From Tessaracoccus lacteus (GTDB taxonomy: Bacteria > Actinomycetota > Actinomycetes > Propionibacteriales > Propionibacteriaceae), in contig NZ_CP123967.1 in NCBI RefSeq assembly GCF_029917005.1, positions 992,001 to 1,056,000 of the forward strand: 64,000 nucleotides of DNA. Reading direction: 5' to 3'. The translations under genes and the position numbers were made by a program. Positions 7,973-18,847 of the stretch are shown here, piece by piece. The notes under the pieces are model-generated. The model saw only the letters and a list, made by a program, of their open reading frames with translations. It made no database searches and was not told the origin of the DNA. How positions within the stretch are numbered: the first letter of the stretch is position 1; every line of letters starts with the position of its first letter.

Positions 7973-10900
7973 CCTTCGACCTGACCAGGATCTCCGACCC
8001 AGGCCTGTTCCGTGAGAACCGGCTCGACGCCCACTCCTCGCACCGCTGGTTCAGCGATGCGCAGGAGGCGGCGTCGGGTCGCTCGTCGTTCGAGCAGAAC
8101 CTGAACGGGCTGTGGAAGTTCCACTACGCCCGCAACCCGCACCTGACGATCCCCGGTTTCGAGTCGCCGGACGTCGATGTGACGGGCTGGGACGACATCG
8201 TCGTCCCCGGACACATCCAGCTGCAGGGCTACGACCGCCCGCAGTACGCCAACACGCAGTACCCGTGGGACGGCCGCGAGGACGTCGCGATCGGCGACGC
8301 GCCGCAGCTGTTCAACCCCGTCGGCAGCTACGTGACGTTCTTCACGCCCGAGACGCCGCTGGCCGACGGTGAGCGGCTGAGCGTCTCGTTCAAGGGCGCG
8401 GAGAGCGCCATCGCGGTGTGGCTCAACGGCACCTACATCGGGTTCGCCTGCGACACGTTCACGCCCAGCGAGTTCGACCTGACCGACGCGCTGGTCGAGG
8501 GTGAGAACCGCCTGGCCGCCCAGGTCTTCAAGTGGAGCGCGGCCTCCTGGCTCGAGGACCAGGACTTCTACCGTTTCTCCGGCCTGTTCCGCGACGTCGT
8601 CCTCTACCGTCGACCCCGCGCACACGTCGAGGACGTCGACATCCGCGTCGACCTCTCTAACGACCTCGCCACCGCGACCGTCCGCGTTGTCACCGAGCTC
8701 GTCGGCGACGGGTCCGTGACCGCGACCCTCGACGGCGTCGGTCGGCTGACGGCCGAAGGTGACGGCGCCTTCGCCGTCACCGTGTCCGACCCGCGGCTGT
8801 GGAGCGCCGAGGACCCGCACCTCTACGGCCTCACGCTCGAGGTCCGCGACGCTGGCGGGGCCCTGACGGAGGTGATTCCCGAGCGCGTCGGCATCCGGCG
8901 GTTCGGCATCGAGGACGGACTGCTGAAGATCAACGGGCAGCGCGTCGTCCTCAAGGGCGTCAACCGGCACGAGTTCGGCCTCAACGGCCGCGTGATGACC
9001 AGGGAGCGCACCGAGGCCGACCTGCAGCTGATGAAGGCCAACAACATCAACGCGGTCCGCACCAGCCACTACCCGAACAACACGTTCCTGTACGACCTGT
9101 GCGACGAGTACGGCCTCTACGTCATCGACGAGATGAACCTCGAGACACACGGTCTGTGGGACCGGATCCGGTACTTCGACACGCCCGTGTCCGAGTCCGT
9201 GCCCGGCGACGACCCCCTGTGGCTACCGGCGCTGCTCGACAGGGCCGACTCGATGTACCGGCGCGACCGCAACCACCCGAGCATCGTGATCTGGTCGCTC
9301 GGCAACGAGTCGTTCGGCGGCACCGACCTGCTGCAGGTCGGCGACCACTTCCGTGAGATCGACACCCGCCCAGTGCACTACGAGGGCGTCGCCTGGGATC
9401 CGCGCTACCCGGAGACCACAGACATCACGAGCACGATGTACACGTCGGCCGCCGCCGTCGAGGAGCACCTGAGCGTCCACCGCGACAAGCCGTACATCCT
9501 GTGCGAGTACGCCCACGCCATGGGCAACTCGTTCGGGGCCGTCGACCGCTACCTCGACCTCGCCTACCGCGAGCCGCTGTTCCAGGGCTTCTTCGTGTGG
9601 GACTTCGCCGACCAGGCGATCGCCCTGACAGACCGGCACGGGAACCCGTACTTCGGCTACGGCGGCGACTGCGGCGAGGCGCCGCACGACAGCGACTTCA
9701 GCGGCAACGGCCTGCTGTTCGCCGATCACACGCCCAAGCCGTTCCTGCGTGAGCTCGCCTACCTGTACCAGCCGGTAGTGGCCAGCGTCGGGGCCGACGA
9801 GGTCACGGTCACGAACCGGGAGCTGTTCACGTCCACGTCGCGCTACGAGTGCGTCGTGACGCTGGCGGAGCAGGGCCGCGTGCTCGAGACGGGCGTCATC
9901 GACACCGATGTCGCGCCCGGTGGGTCCGCGGGCTACCCGCTGCCGATCGCGATCCCGCAGGTGCCGGGGGAGTACACCCTCGAGGTGTCGTTCCGGCTGC
10001 GGTCCGCCACGCGCTACGCGCCCGCCGGCCACGAGGTCGCCTTCGAGCAGACGGTGATCGAGGTGCCGGGCGCCGTCGCCCCGGCGGTGCCCGCGCGGCC
10101 GGAGATCGTCCGTGGCATCCACAACGTCGGCGTCCGGGGTCGTCACTTCGAGGTCCTGTTCTCGAAGCTGCACGGCGGCATCCAGTCCTACCGCTACGGG
10201 TCGACGCCCGACGGCGGGCACAAGCTGCTGCGCGAGGTCCCCATGCCGAACTTCTGGCATGCGCCCACGTCCAACGAGCTCGGCTGGAAGGCGCCCTTCA
10301 CCGACGGCGACTGGCTGCTGGCGAGCCGCTACGCCCGACCTCGCGGCGACAGCGCGATGGCAGACGTCATCGAGCACGACGACAGCGTCGAGGTGGTCTA
10401 CGCCTACTCGCTGCCGACCAGGCCCGTCAGCTCGTGCGACGTCTCCTACCGCGTCTTCGGGGACGGCACCGTCACCACGACCGTGACCCTGCGCCCCGGC
10501 GCGGGGCTGCCGGAGCTGCCGGAGTTCGGGATGCTCTTCTGCGTCGACGCCGACCTCGGACAGCTCCGCTGGTACGGCGACGGTCCGGAGGAGTCCTCGA
10601 TCGACCGCCGCGGCGGCGTCCGGCTGGGCGTGTGGGAGGCCGAGGTGAAGGATCAGCTCACGCGCTACCTGCGGCCGCAGGAGGCCGGTGGCCACACCGG
10701 TGTCCGGTGGGCGGAGGTGACCGACGCCCGTGGCGCCGGCCTGAGGTTCGAGTGCCAGGGCGGCATGGAGTTCTCCGCACTGCCGTGGAGCCCGTTCGAG
10801 ATCGAGAATGCTGCCCACCACACGGAGCTGCCGCCGATCAGCCGCACCTGGATCCGTCCCGTCGCGGTGCGCCGCGGCGTGGCCGGCGACGACTCGTGGG

Positions 10901-10980
10901 GAGCCCGCGAGCACCCCGAGTTCCGCATCGACGCCGACCGCGAGCGGGTGTTCACCTTCTCGTTCCGCGGCATCCGCTGA
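7969..10980 (+). CDS. lacZ: Beta-galactosidase, glycoside hydrolase family 2 (LacZ type)
   Basis: Hydrolyses terminal beta-galactosides. The 1003-residue length matches long LacZ enzymes. The acid/base is E447 in WSLGNES and the nucleophile is E513 in LCEYAHAMGNS (E461 and E537 in E. coli). The GH2 sugar-binding domain (GLWKFHYARN), the immunoglobulin-like domains, the catalytic barrel and a C-terminal beta-sandwich are in normal order. I place the start at GTG 7969 because AGGAG lies 7 bases upstream and the GTGA overlaps the permease stop; the frame is open further upstream but only as a shadow of the permease. No signal peptide, so it acts on imported sugar. Confidence 0.95.
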   Translation: MTFDLTRISDPGLFRENRLDAHSSHRWFSDAQEAASGRSSFEQNLNGLWKFHYARNPHLTIPGFESPDVDVTGWDDIVVPGHIQLQGYDRPQYANTQYPWDGREDVAIGDAPQLFNPVGSYVTFFTPETPLADGERLSVSFKGAESAIAVWLNGTYIGFACDTFTPSEFDLTDALVEGENRLAAQVFKWSAASWLEDQDFYRFSGLFRDVVLYRRPRAHVEDVDIRVDLSNDLATATVRVVTELVGDGSVTATLDGVGRLTAEGDGAFAVTVSDPRLWSAEDPHLYGLTLEVRDAGGALTEVIPERVGIRRFGIEDGLLKINGQRVVLKGVNRHEFGLNGRVMTRERTEADLQLMKANNINAVRTSHYPNNTFLYDLCDEYGLYVIDEMNLETHGLWDRIRYFDTPVSESVPGDDPLWLPALLDRADSMYRRDRNHPSIVIWSLGNESFGGTDLLQVGDHFREIDTRPVHYEGVAWDPRYPETTDITSTMYTSAAAVEEHLSVHRDKPYILCEYAHAMGNSFGAVDRYLDLAYREPLFQGFFVWDFADQAIALTDRHGNPYFGYGGDCGEAPHDSDFSGNGLLFADHTPKPFLRELAYLYQPVVASVGADEVTVTNRELFTSTSRYECVVTLAEQGRVLETGVIDTDVAPGGSAGYPLPIAIPQVPGEYTLEVSFRLRSATRYAPAGHEVAFEQTVIEVPGAVAPAVPARPEIVRGIHNVGVRGRHFEVLFSKLHGGIQSYRYGSTPDGGHKLLREVPMPNFWHAPTSNELGWKAPFTDGDWLLASRYARPRGDSAMADVIEHDDSVEVVYAYSLPTRPVSSCDVSYRVFGDGTVTTTVTLRPGAGLPELPEFGMLFCVDADLGQLRWYGDGPEESSIDRRGGVRLGVWEAEVKDQLTRYLRPQEAGGHTGVRWAEVTDARGAGLRFECQGGMEFSALPWSPFEIENAAHHTELPPISRTWIRPVAVRRGVAGDDSWGAREHPEFRIDADRERVFTFSFRGIR

Positions 10981-10992
10981 CACCGTCAGCCC

Positions 10993-11024
10993 GCCCTCCT
11001 CTCACCCTCGGGTGAGGGGAGGGC
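10993..11024 (+). terminator. Hairpin terminator of the sugar operon
   Basis: Fifteen-base arms (10993-11007 and 11010-11024) pair with one G-T wobble around a very tight loop, starting 13 bases after the lacZ stop. No T-run follows, which is common in high-GC actinobacteria. Confidence 0.65.
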
Positions 11025-11068
11025 TTCGCGTTGTCCGAGGGAAGGCACAGGCCCAGCTCGGTTCCGGT

Positions 11069-11137
11069 GCACAACGATGCGTATGTCGGGGCTGCTGTGT
11101 CTATGTTGCAGCGGCCCCCGTATAGGCATCGTTGTGC
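11069..11137 (+). repeat. 69-bp hairpin element, copy A
   Basis: Terminal inverted arms GCACAACGATGC / GCATCGTTGTGC are perfect 12-mers. Inside, GGGGCTGCTG pairs with CAGCGGCCCC (one wobble), so almost the whole 69 bases fold into one stem with a loop around TGTCTATGTTG. Two further copies of identical length lie at 14077-14145 and, inverted, at 63700-63768. Confidence 0.85.
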
Positions 11138-11164
11138 GGGCAATCGGGTCTGACCGGTTCGAGC

Positions 11165-11472
11165 ACGTCGCAAATGCCCTGAGCGCAGCGAAGGGAGAAG
11201 CCTGGGGAGTTTGATTCCCTTCGCTTCGCTCAGGGCCCTTCGACGAGCTCAGGGAACCGGTTCGGTCATTGAGCACCGAGACGGGCCCAGCCCAGGCCTG
11301 ACGAGGTGCCCGAGCGCATCGAAGGGATCAACTGCCCGGGTTCCTCGCTTCGTCAGCGCTGGGGCGCTTCCTCAACGCCCTTCGACGAGCTCAGGGAACC
11401 GGTTGGGTCGTTGAGCACTTCGACAAGCTCAGCACAGGCCCTGTCGGAACGCCCTGAGCGAAGCGAAGGGAT
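11165..11472. repeat. Cluster of REP-like CTCAGGG/CTTCGAC repeats
   Basis: Contains copies of CTTCGACGAGCTCAGGGAAC (for example 11238-11257 and 11380-11399), variants such as CACTTCGACAAGCTCAGC, and the partner form CCCTGAGCG(C/A)AGCGAAGGG in inverted sense. Adjacent opposite copies can pair. The same families recur at 12.1-13.0, 14.2-14.3 and 63.6-64.0 kb. Confidence 0.8.
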
Positions 11473-11491
11473 TCGGCTGCACCCAGCGGGG

Positions 11492-13908
11492 TCAGCTGCA
11501 GCGGGCGAGGTCGGTGGCGTCGGCGATGGTGTCGCACCAGTGGTGGATGGTCTTGTCGATGGGGCTGGGCTGTGGGCCGAGGTCGGGGGTGCAGTCCAGC
11601 CAGGTGCCGCCGTGGGTGACTTCGTAGACGTAGCCCAGCGGGCTGGTCCAGCGGAAGTGGCCGGGTGTGATCTGGTTCGGCACCCAGGCGCCTTTGGTCT
11701 TGCCGTGGTGGATGCGGCGGCAGAGCTGGGCGAGGTTGTCCAGTCGGGTCTGGCTGGGTCGGCCGGGCTGGTAGGTGGTGTTGTGGTCGATGTCGAGGCG
11801 GCGGGTGCGGGTGGAGAACGGGAAAGCCTCGGTGGGGCGCAGCAGCCGCAGGGCTTTGCGCATCCGCCGCGTCGGCCGGTACCCGTCGGCGGCGGGGGTG
11901 TTGTTCAGGTCGATGACGGGCTGGACCTTCAGGGCGATCTCCCCGTTGCGGTATCCGTCGCCGAGCAACTCGCCCAGCAGTGTGGTGGTGAGGGTGTCGG
12001 CGCGTTCGACCGATGCGACGGGGTCAAGGTTTCCGTCCTTGTCCGTGGTGATGTGCACGATGATCTCAACCCTCGGCAGGGGGGTCGACGGCTCGCTGAG
12101 CCTGTCGAAGCGCCCTGAGCGCAGCGAAGGGTCCCGGCTCCGGTCCTGCGTCTCGTCAACGCTGGCCATGCCGGAAAGCACTGCGTGGGGGCGGTGGGTC
12201 TTCGCCTCGCTCCGCTCGGCGCCCTTCGACGAGCTCAGGGAACCGGTCGGGTCGCTGAGCCTGTCGAAGCGCGCTGAGCGCAGCGAAGGGTCCCGGCTCC
12301 AGTCCTGCGTCTCGTCAACGCTGGCCATGCCGGAAAGCACTGCGTGGGGCGGTGGGTGCTTCGCCTCGCTCCGCTCGGCGCCCTTCGACGAGCTCAGGGA
12401 ACCGGTCGGGTCGCTGAGCCTGTCGAAGCGCCCTGAGCGCAGCGAAGGGTCCCGGCTCCAGTCCTGCGTCTCGTCAACGCTGGCCATGCCGGAAAGCACT
12501 GCGTGGGGCGGTGGGTGCTTCGCCTCGCTGCGCTAGGCGCCCTTCGACGAGCTCAGGGAACCGGTCGGGTCGCTGAGCACTTCGACCGGGCTCAGCACAG
12601 GCCTGTCGAAGCGCCCTGAGCGCAGCGAAGGGTCCCGGCTCCAGTCCTGCGTCTCGTCAACGCTGGCCATGCCGGAAAGCACTGCGTGGGGCGGTGGGTG
12701 CTTCGCCTCGCTGCGCTCGGCGCCCTTCGACGAGCTCAGGGAACCGGTCGGGTCGCTGAGCCTGTCGAAGCGCCCTGAGCGCAGCGAAGGGTCCCGGCTC
12801 CAGTCCTGCGTCTCGTCAACGCTGGCCATCCCGGAAAGCACTGCGTGGGGCGGCGGGTCTTCGCCTCGCTCCGCTCGGCGCCCTTCGACGAGCTCAGGGA
12901 ACCGGTCGGGTCGCCGAGCACTTCGACCGGGCTCAGCACAGGCCTGTCGAGGCGCCTTGAGTGAAGCGAAAGGTCCCACTCCACCCGAGCGGTCCAGTCG
13001 CGGATCGTCGGGTGGCCCTTCGACGAGCTCAGGGAACCGCTTGCGCGGGTCGTCGTCCGGGAAAGGCGGCTCCACGTCCTCGCCAAGCGGCTCCGGCGGC
13101 ACCGGGCCGTCGCAGGCCGAGGGCGGGCTGGTCAGCTTCCAGGATCGTCAGCACCAGCTCCGGGTTCATCGCCAGCGACAGGGCCTTCGCCCGCCGCGCG
13201 GAGTGATCCAGCCCGGGATAGCGGGCCTTCAACCGCTCCGAGATCTGGTGCAGTCGCTCGTCGACGATCCTGCCATCCAACACGTCAAGCCGGCCACCGA
13301 TGCTCGTGACCCCCGGCTCCTCGTCCCGCAGCCACACCCCACGCCGCGCACGGGCCTCAGCCTCCCGCTCCCTGGCGGCGGCCGCGTCGGCCCGGATGAT
13401 CAGCTTCTTCAGCTCCCCCAGCGCGGCACCAGGCGCCAGGCCGTACTGCCTCGGCAGCCAACGGGCCGTGACCGGTCTCGGCCTGCATCGGATCCAGATC
13501 CCGACACAACCAGGCCGCCCTCGCCGCGAGCCAGCGTTCGACCTCCCCGTTGATCACAGCCTCGAACAGCATCGGATGGCGGTACTTCAGGTTCAGCGCG
13601 GAGGCGATCGTCTCGATCGCCGCGGTCTGCGAACACCTCAGCAACGCGGCGACCTCCATCGCCAGGAACTCCGACACACCCGGGGTGCCCTTCCCACCGG
13701 GGCGGACCAGCTTCTCTGGGAGTTTCGTGTCGCGGTCCCGGTAGATCTCGGTCCCGTAATCCAGCAGGTCCGCCTCATCCGCCCTGTACGCGACGGCCAG
13801 GTCGCAGATGGCTTCGAGTTCTTCGGCCTCGCCGCGGCGACGCAGAGCGACACCGGCGCGGAGGCGGATGGTCGCCTCCCGGGAATCGTCACGTCGCCGG
13901 GTTTCCAT
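11492..13908 (-). pseudogene. DUF222 / HNH endonuclease (13E12-type), broken and repeat-expanded
   Basis: One gene appears scattered over three frames. The N-terminal DUF222 part starts METRRRDDSREAT at 13908 and runs well to DPMQAE near 13470; there a +1 shift moves the frame, which continues as LPRQYGLAPGAALGELKKL to QPALG near 13110. A second shift leads into CDGPVPPEPLGEDVEPP. The linker is then filled by about 900 bases of 159/183-base repeats containing one in-frame TAG (12533-12535). The C-terminal HNH part (LDIDHNTTYQPGRPSQTRLD, NLAQLCRRIHHGKTKGAW) closes at 11492. Two frameshifts plus a stop make a full product unlikely, although the C-terminal part remains open from 12499. Such genes are multi-copy in actinobacteria. 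Confidence 0.8.
12096..13043. repeat. 159/183-bp tandem repeat array inside the DUF222-HNH gene
   Basis: The marker CCGGAAAGCACTGCGTGGGG (or near-identical) begins at 12171, 12330, 12489, 12672 and 12831, giving periods of 159, 159, 183 and 159 bases. The longer period carries an extra 24 bases of CACTTCGACCGGGCTCAGCA type. Each unit also holds one CTTCGACGAGCTCAGGGAAC, one GCTGAGCCTGTCGAAGCGC and one GCTCCAGTCCTGCGTCTCGT block. Units are almost identical, so expansion is recent. Read on the minus strand each 159-base unit encodes 53 residues without a stop, except for the TAG at 12533-12535. Confidence 0.9.
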
Positions 13909-14076
13909 GACACCCACGCTACGACCCGCCACCGACAGTTTTCGCACGCCCGTCTGAATTATCCACAGGCCGGTCACCCGCCCCAGGCACGCGTCGTCGG
14001 GCCAGGGGGCACACCTCGTCGTCCCGTGCCGGCGGCCATGGGCGTCGGCCGTCCCCGTGTCCTCCTCGATGCCCGC

Positions 14077-14145
14077 GCACAACGATGCGTATATCGGTGC
14101 TGCTGTTGCCATGTTGCAGCGGCCCCGACATAGGCATCTTTGTGC
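14077..14145 (+). repeat. 69-bp hairpin element, copy B
   Basis: Same length and layout as copy A: left arm GCACAACGATGC, right arm GCATCTTTGTGC (one mismatch), and the conserved internal TTGCAGCGGCCCC. It is followed by CGGAAAGGGGGCGG, which also flanks copy C, so homology extends about 14 bases beyond the right arm for these two copies. Confidence 0.85.
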
Positions 14146-14180
14146 CGGAAAGGGGGCGGGTTGGGACTCGGGGATCGGAT

Positions 14181-14332
14181 GTCCCCTTCGCTTCGCTCAG
14201 GGCCCTTCGACAAGCTCAGGGAACCGGGCCAAGCTCAGCGACAAGCTCAGGGAACCGAGCCAAGCTCAGGCCCTTCGACAAGCTCAGGGAACCGAGCCAA
14301 GCTCAGGCCCTTCGACAAGCTCAGGGAACCGG
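14181..14332. repeat. Short tandem CTTCGACAAGCTCAGGG repeats
   Basis: Three complete CTTCGACAAGCTCAGGGAAC copies occur between about 14203 and 14330 with shortened versions (ACAAGCTCAGGGAACCG, GAGCCAAGCTCAGGC) between them, giving an irregular tandem period of about 45 bases. They lie 20-170 bases beyond the 3' end of the kinase gene. Confidence 0.8.
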
Positions 14333-14353
14333 GGTGGGCTAAGGGGACCGGCG

Positions 14354-16432
14354 TCAGACGACGTACAGGGTCACGGTCGAGCCGACCGCGACCGAGGTGC
14401 CGGCCGCAGGGTCGGTGCCGGAGGCAAGATCCAGCGGGATCGGGAAGTCGGAGTCCTGCACGACGGTGACCTTGAGGTCGAGGTCCTCCAGCGCCTTCTT
14501 CGCGTCCGCGGTGCTCTTCATCCGCACCTCGGGGATCTCGACCATCTCCGGGCCGAGGGAACTCACCAGGGAGACGGAGTCGCCGCGCTTGCCGGTGCCG
14601 GACTTCGGGTCCTGCCTGATGACGCGCCCCTTCTCGACGTCGGCGGAGTGCTCCTCGGTCACCTTCACGGCGAAGCCGAGCCCGGTCAGCTGCTTCTTCG
14701 CGTCGTTGGTCTTCGCGCCGACCAGGTCGGGGAAGCGGATGGGCTCAGGGCCCTTCGACACGGTGAGGTCGATCGCGGTGCCCTTCTTCAGCTGGGCGCC
14801 CGCCTCCTCTGACGCCTTCAGGACCTGTCCCACCGGCTCGTCCTCGTCGTAGGCCTCCTTCACCTCGCCCACCGCCATCCGGCCGTCCGTGAGGGCGGTC
14901 TTCGCCTCGTCGAGCGTCTTCCCGACGACGTCAGGCATGGGGTAGCGCTCCTTGCCCAGCGAGATGGTCACGGTGAGGGTGGAGCCGCGCAGGACGCGCT
15001 CGCCGGTGTCGGGATCCGTGCCGATCACCTGGCCCTTGTCGACCGTCTCCGAGTACGCGGAGGTCGTCGCGATCTTCAGCGCGTTCGCCTCGGCGGCCTC
15101 GCGGGCGGTGTTCTCGTTCATGGCCGACATGGGAGGCACGGTCGTGAAGCGGCCCGATGTGACCCACCAGGAACCGAATCCCAGGCCGGCCGTGAGCAGC
15201 ACGATCAGTGCGAGCAGCAGCACGGTGCGGCGACGCCGGTGCACAGGGTCATGTGAGATCTGCAGCTGCGGGAAGACGGGGGTGCGGTGGCTGCGGGGGT
15301 GGCGCGTGGTCGGACTCGAGGGCGAGACGGGGTGCACAGCCGGCGGGGGAACAGGCGTCTCGGAGGGCGACGTCGCCACGGGGGAGGTCGAGGAGGCCCG
15401 CCACTGGCCGCCTCGTCGCACGACGACCGTCTCCGGGGTGCGGCCCGAAACCGCAGGCCGCGGCCGGTCTGCCGTGCGGGGATACACAGGGGCGGTGTCG
15501 TCGTCGACGGGGCTGTCCGGCAGCAGGGCGGCCGCCAGACCCGGATTGTCCCGACCGCCGCCGCGGGCCAGCTCCAGGCGGGCCCTGCGCACGGCGTTCA
15601 GCAGCTCGCGTCCGTCGCTGATGCGCGCCCTCGGATCGCGGGCCACGCAGCCGAGCACCAGGGCGTCGACGTAGTCGGGAATCGGCCAGTCGGCCGCCAG
15701 GCCCAGCTCGGCGAGTCGCTCCGAAGGCTTCTCGATGTCGACGTTCACATGCCTGTAGGCGATCTGATAGTTGTTCTCGCCCGTGTGTGGCTTCTTGCCC
15801 GTCAGCATCTCGAACAACACCACGCCTGCCGAGTACACGTCGCTGCGGCCGTCGGGCCGCGAATGCGTGACCAGCTCGGGCGGGAGGTAGGAGGCCGTGC
15901 CGACCAGCACGCCCGTGGCCGTCATCTGCGGGGAGCCGACCTGCCGCGCGAGCCCGAAGTCGGCGACCTTGATCTGCCCCCGGTCCGTGATCATCACGTT
16001 CTCGGGCTTGATGTCGCGGTGCACGACGCCGGCCTCGTGAGCGGCGGCCAGCGCGGCCGCCACCTGCTCGAAGATGTCGAGGGCGTGCTCGGGGGGCAGC
16101 GGTGCCTCCCGGCTGATCACCCGACGCAGGGTCTCGCCCTCGATGAACTCCATGACGATGTAGGGCTGGGCCTGCGAGCTGCCCTGGTCGAAGATCGACA
16201 CGACGTTGGGGTGGCTGAGCACCGCAGCGGAGCGGGCCTCGCGGTCGAACTTCGCGGCGAACTCGTCATCCTCGCCCAGGTCGCTGCGCATGACCTTCAC
16301 CGCAACGACGCGACTGAGTCTCAGGTCGCGCGCGCGATAGACCGTGGCCATGCCACCGCGCGCGACCTTCGCCACGATCTCGTAGCGTTCGTCGAGCACC
16401 TGGCCGACCAACGGGTCGTAAGTGCTGTTCAT
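14354..16432 (-). CDS. Serine/threonine protein kinase with C-terminal PASTA domains (PknL/PknB-like)
   Basis: Transmembrane receptor kinase of cell-wall sensing, 692 residues. The kinase domain has the Gly loop VARGGMATVYRA, ATP-binding K46, catalytic HRD with D140 (HRDIKPENVM) and DFG with D158. A Pro/Ser/Thr-rich linker (about 290-400) leads to one membrane segment (about 403-425), then four extracellular PASTA repeats recognisable by PMPDVVGKTLDEAK and IRFPDLVGAKTNDAK, which bind muropeptides or lipid II in relatives. Start ATG at 16432 has GGAG upstream. By order (aroG ... kinase - polyprenyl synthase - MTHFR) it corresponds to mycobacterial pknL, but that protein lacks PASTA domains. 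Confidence 0.93.
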   Translation of the reverse strand: MNSTYDPLVGQVLDERYEIVAKVARGGMATVYRARDLRLSRVVAVKVMRSDLGEDDEFAAKFDREARSAAVLSHPNVVSIFDQGSSQAQPYIVMEFIEGETLRRVISREAPLPPEHALDIFEQVAAALAAAHEAGVVHRDIKPENVMITDRGQIKVADFGLARQVGSPQMTATGVLVGTASYLPPELVTHSRPDGRSDVYSAGVVLFEMLTGKKPHTGENNYQIAYRHVNVDIEKPSERLAELGLAADWPIPDYVDALVLGCVARDPRARISDGRELLNAVRRARLELARGGGRDNPGLAAALLPDSPVDDDTAPVYPRTADRPRPAVSGRTPETVVVRRGGQWRASSTSPVATSPSETPVPPPAVHPVSPSSPTTRHPRSHRTPVFPQLQISHDPVHRRRRTVLLLALIVLLTAGLGFGSWWVTSGRFTTVPPMSAMNENTAREAAEANALKIATTSAYSETVDKGQVIGTDPDTGERVLRGSTLTVTISLGKERYPMPDVVGKTLDEAKTALTDGRMAVGEVKEAYDEDEPVGQVLKASEEAGAQLKKGTAIDLTVSKGPEPIRFPDLVGAKTNDAKKQLTGLGFAVKVTEEHSADVEKGRVIRQDPKSGTGKRGDSVSLVSSLGPEMVEIPEVRMKSTADAKKALEDLDLKVTVVQDSDFPIPLDLASGTDPAAGTSVAVGSTVTLYVV

Positions 16433-16480
16433 GCCACTCCATGCACGGTCAGGGGAAGAAGGCCGTGTGCCCGTCTGGGG

Positions 16481-18836
<2,356 letters not shown>

Positions 18837-18847
<11 letters not shown>

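Larger units (their letters stand above)
11025..11491. other. Gene-free stretch between lacZ and the DUF222-HNH remnant
   Basis: Apart from the 69-bp hairpin element at 11069-11137 and REP-like CTCAGGG repeats at about 11165-11472, this stretch shows no credible coding region. The open frames that cross it are translations of the repeats themselves. Confidence 0.7.
13909..14353. other. Gene-free stretch between the DUF222 remnant and the PASTA kinase
   Basis: Holds the second 69-bp hairpin (14077-14145) and a run of CTTCGACAAGCTCAGGG repeats (14181-14332). No coding region could be supported; open frames here translate the palindrome or repeats. Confidence 0.7.

Noticed and set aside
12096-13043. 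Regular repeats resembling a CRISPR array
   Set aside because: Periods of 159-183 bases with near-identical sequence throughout leave no variable spacers, and no cas genes are nearby.
13357-14112. Open frame beginning inside the 69-bp hairpin and continuing into the DUF222 N-terminus
   Set aside because: The first 68 residues translate the hairpin and the intergenic region; family similarity begins only at the ATG at 13908.
14750-14775. CTCAGGGCCCTTCGAC in the kinase gene resembling the dispersed repeats
   Set aside because: It encodes the normal SKGPEP junction between PASTA domains, so similarity to the repeat is best explained by chance.
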